A stretch of 53,905 bases of DNA, from contig JAIKZQ010000035.1 of the NCBI GenBank assembly GCA_024682075.1, positions 1-53,905 on the forward strand, written 5' to 3'. The DNA comes from Lachnospiraceae bacterium. Its GTDB lineage: Bacteria > Bacillota > Clostridia > Lachnospirales > Lachnospiraceae. The translations under genes and the position numbers were made by a program. Position 1 is the stretch's first letter. Each line of letters starts with the position of its first letter. The notes beneath the pieces are model-generated. The model did not search any database and had not been told where the DNA came from. It was given only the letters and a program-made list of their open reading frames with translations. Positions 51,485-53,905 of the stretch are shown one piece after another.

Positions 51485-51556
51485 CCATATCATAATTTGT
51501 TTGGATACATACGAAAATCAGAATTGACATATACATAACAAAACGGAGAAAAAGCT

Positions 51557-53065
51557 ATGAGCACATCACCCAGGAAAACATCAATGTCCATCATTTCAGA
51601 ATCTATAAAAGTAGCCCGCAAGGCATGCAAACTCACGCAGGCGGATCTGGCAGAAAAGTCAGGTCTTAACCGCGCAACCATCGGGCGCATTGAAAACGGC
51701 ACATTCATGCCATCCATAGAACAATTGCAGGACCTGGCTGAGGCACTGGGCATAGATGTCACTACGTTATTCCATCCGACTGCCGAAAGCAATCAGAACT
51801 CAGGCAAAAAAGCTGCATCTGCAAAGACTAAATCAAAGAAATACAACATCGCCGTTGCAGGTACAGGTTACGTAGGCCTCTCTCTTGCCGTTCTCCTGGC
51901 TCAGCATAACCACGTGACCGCTGTCGATATCATTCCCGAAAAAGTGGATATGATCAATAACCGCAAGTCACCGATTCAGGATGAATATATTGAGAAATAC
52001 CTGGCTGAAAAGGAACTGGACCTGACCGCTACTCTTGACGGCAAGAACGCTTATAAGAAAGCTGATTTCGTTATTATCGCAACTCCTACCAACTATGACA
52101 GCAAGCTGAACTTCTTCGACTGTTCGTCCGTTGAATCAGTCATCGAGCTGGTCCTCAAGGTGAATCCCAAAGCCACGATGATCATAAAGTCCACTATCCC
52201 TGTAGGCTATACCAAGTCTGTCAGAGAGAAATATAAGACCGATAACATCATCTTCAGCCCTGAATTCTTAAGAGAATCCAAGGCACTTTACGATAACCTT
52301 TATCCTTCAAGGATAATCGTCTCATGTGACGATAAGTCCAAAGCAAAGGCGGAAATTTTCGCAAACCTTCTCAAACAGGGAGCCATCAAAGAAGAGATTG
52401 ATACCCTCTTCATGGGCTTCACCGAGGCAGAAGCAGTTAAACTCTTTGCAAATACGTATCTTGCTCTCAGAGTCTCATATTTCAATGAGCTTGATACATA
52501 TGCCGAGTCCAAGGGGCTGAATACCAAGGACATCATTGACGGAGTATGCCTAGATCCCAGAATTGGAACTCACTATAACAATCCTTCATTCGGCTACGGC
52601 GGATACTGCCTGCCAAAGGATACCAAGCAGCTCCTCGCAAACTTTGCTGATGTTCCCCAGAACATGATGTCTGCAATAGTCGAAAGCAACCGTACCAGAA
52701 AAGATTACATTGCGGATAAGGTATTGGAGATTGCCGGAGCATACGGAGCAAACAGCACATGGGATCCCAAGAAGGAGAAAGAGACCGTCATCGGTGTCTA
52801 TCGCCTTACCATGAAGAGCAACTCCGATAACTTCAGACAGTCTTCCATTCAGGGTGTCATGAAGCGAATCAAGGCAAAGGGAGCCAAGGTAATTATCTTC
52901 GAACCCACGCTTAAGAACGGTGAATCATTCTTCGGATCCGAAGTAGTAAATGACCTCAAGAAATTCAAGAAAAAAAGCCAGGCAATCATCGCAAATAGAT
53001 ACGATTCATGCCTGGACGATGTTAAAGATAAGGTATATACGAGAGATATTTTCAAGAGGGACTAA
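51557..53065 (+). CDS. ugd: XRE DNA-binding domain fused to UDP-glucose 6-dehydrogenase
   Basis: One uninterrupted 502-codon frame. Residues 14-72 are an XRE HTH ([20 protein letters not shown], then [13 protein letters not shown]); 73-95 are a polar Lys/Ala/Ser linker; from 96 the product is a full-length short-type UDP-glucose dehydrogenase of about 407 residues: Rossmann GTGYVG (102-107), [21 protein letters not shown] (234-246), [20 protein letters not shown] (K295, N299), and catalytic Cys351 in [10 protein letters not shown]. All catalytic residues remain, so it should make UDP-glucuronate. It lies divergent from a sugar-transferase operon and probably senses pathway state to control it. 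Confidence 0.93.
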   Translation: MSTSPRKTSMSIISESIKVARKACKLTQADLAEKSGLNRATIGRIENGTFMPSIEQLQDLAEALGIDVTTLFHPTAESNQNSGKKAASAKTKSKKYNIAVAGTGYVGLSLAVLLAQHNHVTAVDIIPEKVDMINNRKSPIQDEYIEKYLAEKELDLTATLDGKNAYKKADFVIIATPTNYDSKLNFFDCSSVESVIELVLKVNPKATMIIKSTIPVGYTKSVREKYKTDNIIFSPEFLRESKALYDNLYPSRIIVSCDDKSKAKAEIFANLLKQGAIKEEIDTLFMGFTEAEAVKLFANTYLALRVSYFNELDTYAESKGLNTKDIIDGVCLDPRIGTHYNNPSFGYGGYCLPKDTKQLLANFADVPQNMMSAIVESNRTRKDYIADKVLEIAGAYGANSTWDPKKEKETVIGVYRLTMKSNSDNFRQSSIQGVMKRIKAKGAKVIIFEPTLKNGESFFGSEVVNDLKKFKKKSQAIIANRYDSCLDDVKDKVYTRDIFKRD

Positions 53066-53109
53066 GTTATTGAATTCTTACCTGCAAATCACCGGGAACT
53101 ATTCCATCT

Positions 53110-53147
53110 CCCTAACTTAACCTGTACCTTTAACATTTTTGTTAGGG
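53110..53147 (+). terminator. Weak terminator candidate after the dehydrogenase fusion
   Basis: CCCTAAC / GTTAGGG form a 7-bp inverted repeat with a 24-nt loop, 45 bp past the stop; no clear T-run follows. Confidence 0.25.
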
Positions 53148-53213
53148 TTCTCTGTTGCGATTTGATTTCATTTGGTTTCAACTGTCCATATCGCATGGAC
53201 TGTATCAGCTAAT

Positions 53214-53245
53214 GTTATCAAATTGTTATCATGGGAGTGTTATCA
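53214..53245. repeat. Three GTTATCA direct repeats
   Basis: GTTATCA occurs at 53214-53220, 53225-53231 and 53239-53245 (periods 11 and 14 bp) in an AT-rich intergenic stretch. Nothing else was found in 53148-53319. Confidence 0.4.
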
Positions 53246-53319
53246 ATTGAGTATAATCAACTAACAATAATATCTTATTCCCCTAAACTTGCAAGTCTAC
53301 ACATATTGGAACCTCTATA

Positions 53320-53905
53320 CTAAGGTAACTCAGGAATATACTTCGAAAGGCCAGACAAACTCTCAGTTTTCACTATTTTGTTATTTGTCAATACATTAAT
53401 AACACGTTTAGGAAAGTCTCTATCGGATATATTAAACTTTGAGGATATTTTTCGAGAGAGCTCTTTGAAATTGAAAACTGCTAGTATTTCGGGCAAAGTG
53501 TTGGCAGAATTAAAAATTTCTTCCTTTTCAGTTCTCCAAATACCAATGTTCTCAATTGTATAGCAGCCTTCAATTTTCTTTCTAATTTCCTCATTTGTAT
53601 ATTGTTGGTTTCCAAGATCAAAAAGCGAAAGTTGAAATGTGATTTCTTTTGAAAGAGCCTCTGATATTTGTTTACCCTTCAATTTATCGAACAATTCAAC
53701 GATAAACTGTTTTGCTGCTTCTGCGGTACCGGTATCACATCCCAAAATTCTCTCCATAATATCCAATAATTCCGGAACAACAAAGAGATTTTCTACTTCC
53801 GCTACTCCCAAAGTGTAAATACCGTCAGCTTTGAGCATATCTATTTCATGGTCGCCACGAAAGTCACGGTCTATAATTCCATAAACTTCAATTGATTGTA
53901 GTTTT
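53320..53905 (-). CDS. DUF4435 (AriB/TOPRIM-like) protein, C-terminal part
   Basis: A frame open through the right edge encodes about 194 residues. VYGIIDRDFRGDHEID at the edge (plus 53839-53901), then EVENLFVVPELLDIME, form the acidic TOPRIM-like pattern of DUF4435 (DRD and xxEN motifs). The remainder is helical. DUF4435 proteins occur fused to or beside AAA ATPases, notably in PARIS anti-phage systems (AriB). The upstream part is outside the window, so ATPase fusion cannot be judged. The stop is TAG at 53320-53322. Lower GC than neighbours suggests acquisition. Confidence 0.7.
   Translation of the reverse strand, partial: KLQSIEVYGIIDRDFRGDHEIDMLKADGIYTLGVAEVENLFVVPELLDIMERILGCDTGTAEAAKQFIVELFDKLKGKQISEALSKEITFQLSLFDLGNQQYTNEEIRKKIEGCYTIENIGIWRTEKEEIFNSANTLPEILAVFNFKELSRKISSKFNISDRDFPKRVINVLTNNKIVKTESLSGLSKYIPELP

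Noticed and set aside
51524..51529. TTGACA just before the dehydrogenase fusion as its -35
   Set aside because: A -10 at normal spacing would fall on the ribosome binding site next to the ATG; the promoter at 51456-51484 is better placed.
53214..53245. Short regularly spaced repeats as a CRISPR array or replication iterons
   Set aside because: Units of 7 bp at 11 and 14 bp are too short for CRISPR, and three copies without a rep gene do not support iterons.

Overview
The window looks like a piece of a low- to mid-GC anaerobic Firmicute chromosome, most likely Clostridia of the family Lachnospiraceae (Butyrivibrio-like). This is inferred from gene content: an Mbl-type actin beside a flagellar rod gene, a flavodiiron protein with an FeoA-FeoB fusion, an HD-GYP protein with a 7TM sensor, a CotH/DUF4956/VTC cluster, and strong AGGAGG-type ribosome binding sites. 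No rRNA, tRNA, CRISPR array, transposase or complete prophage was seen. Nearly all genes are on the minus strand. Only three convincing genes read plus: the regulator at 6444, a membrane protein at 36599, and the HTH/UDP-glucose dehydrogenase fusion at 51557.

Layout. 1-1200: start of a flagellar rod/hook gene behind an mbl/mreB gene. 1386-5949: two family 2 glycosyltransferases downstream of uvrA. 5950-6443: a structured intergenic region with a nested inverted repeat and five TATAGTATA-like boxes, in front of a small XRE regulator. 6762-13134: a zinc-ribbon membrane protein, then an FtsX-type ABC exporter with its two-component system; a 21-bp-spaced direct repeat sits in front of the ABC operon. 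13159-16618: uvrB, a small unknown gene and a ClpX-like AAA+ ATPase with a structured leader. 17037-25779: a tightly packed six-gene run (PH-like membrane protein, polytopic membrane protein, CPA1 antiporter, TrkA, FeoAB, flavodiiron protein). 25935-28284: xylulokinase and a VapBC-type toxin-antitoxin pair. 28376-36107: HD-GYP protein, 7TM sensor, polytopic membrane protein, superoxide dismutase, GlmM and a GlmU-like left-handed beta-helix protein, mostly end to end.

36229-53905 is more accessory in character: a nuclease-tail remnant, two more large polytopic (GT-C-like) membrane proteins, an HTH/HipA-like kinase pair, the VTC-DUF4956-InlB repeat-CotH operon, an SGNH/MBOAT O-acylation pair, a HigB/HigA-ImmA pair behind a perfect 45-bp palindrome, a sugar-1-phosphate transferase operon, the divergent HTH/UDP-glucose dehydrogenase fusion, and the C-terminal part of a DUF4435 (AriB/TOPRIM-like) protein running off the right edge.

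Themes. Cell-surface polysaccharide functions recur (glycosyltransferases, GT-C-like proteins, MBOAT/SGNH, sugar transferase, UDP-GlcA synthesis, GlmM/GlmU-like). Three toxin-antitoxin-like loci lie within about 22 kb, each with a clear palindromic candidate operator. The most unusual item is the dehydrogenase that carries its own DNA-binding domain and faces the sugar-transferase operon across a shared promoter region. Four copies of a short REP-like element (core AGAACCGTCCC), all in one orientation, lie between genes.
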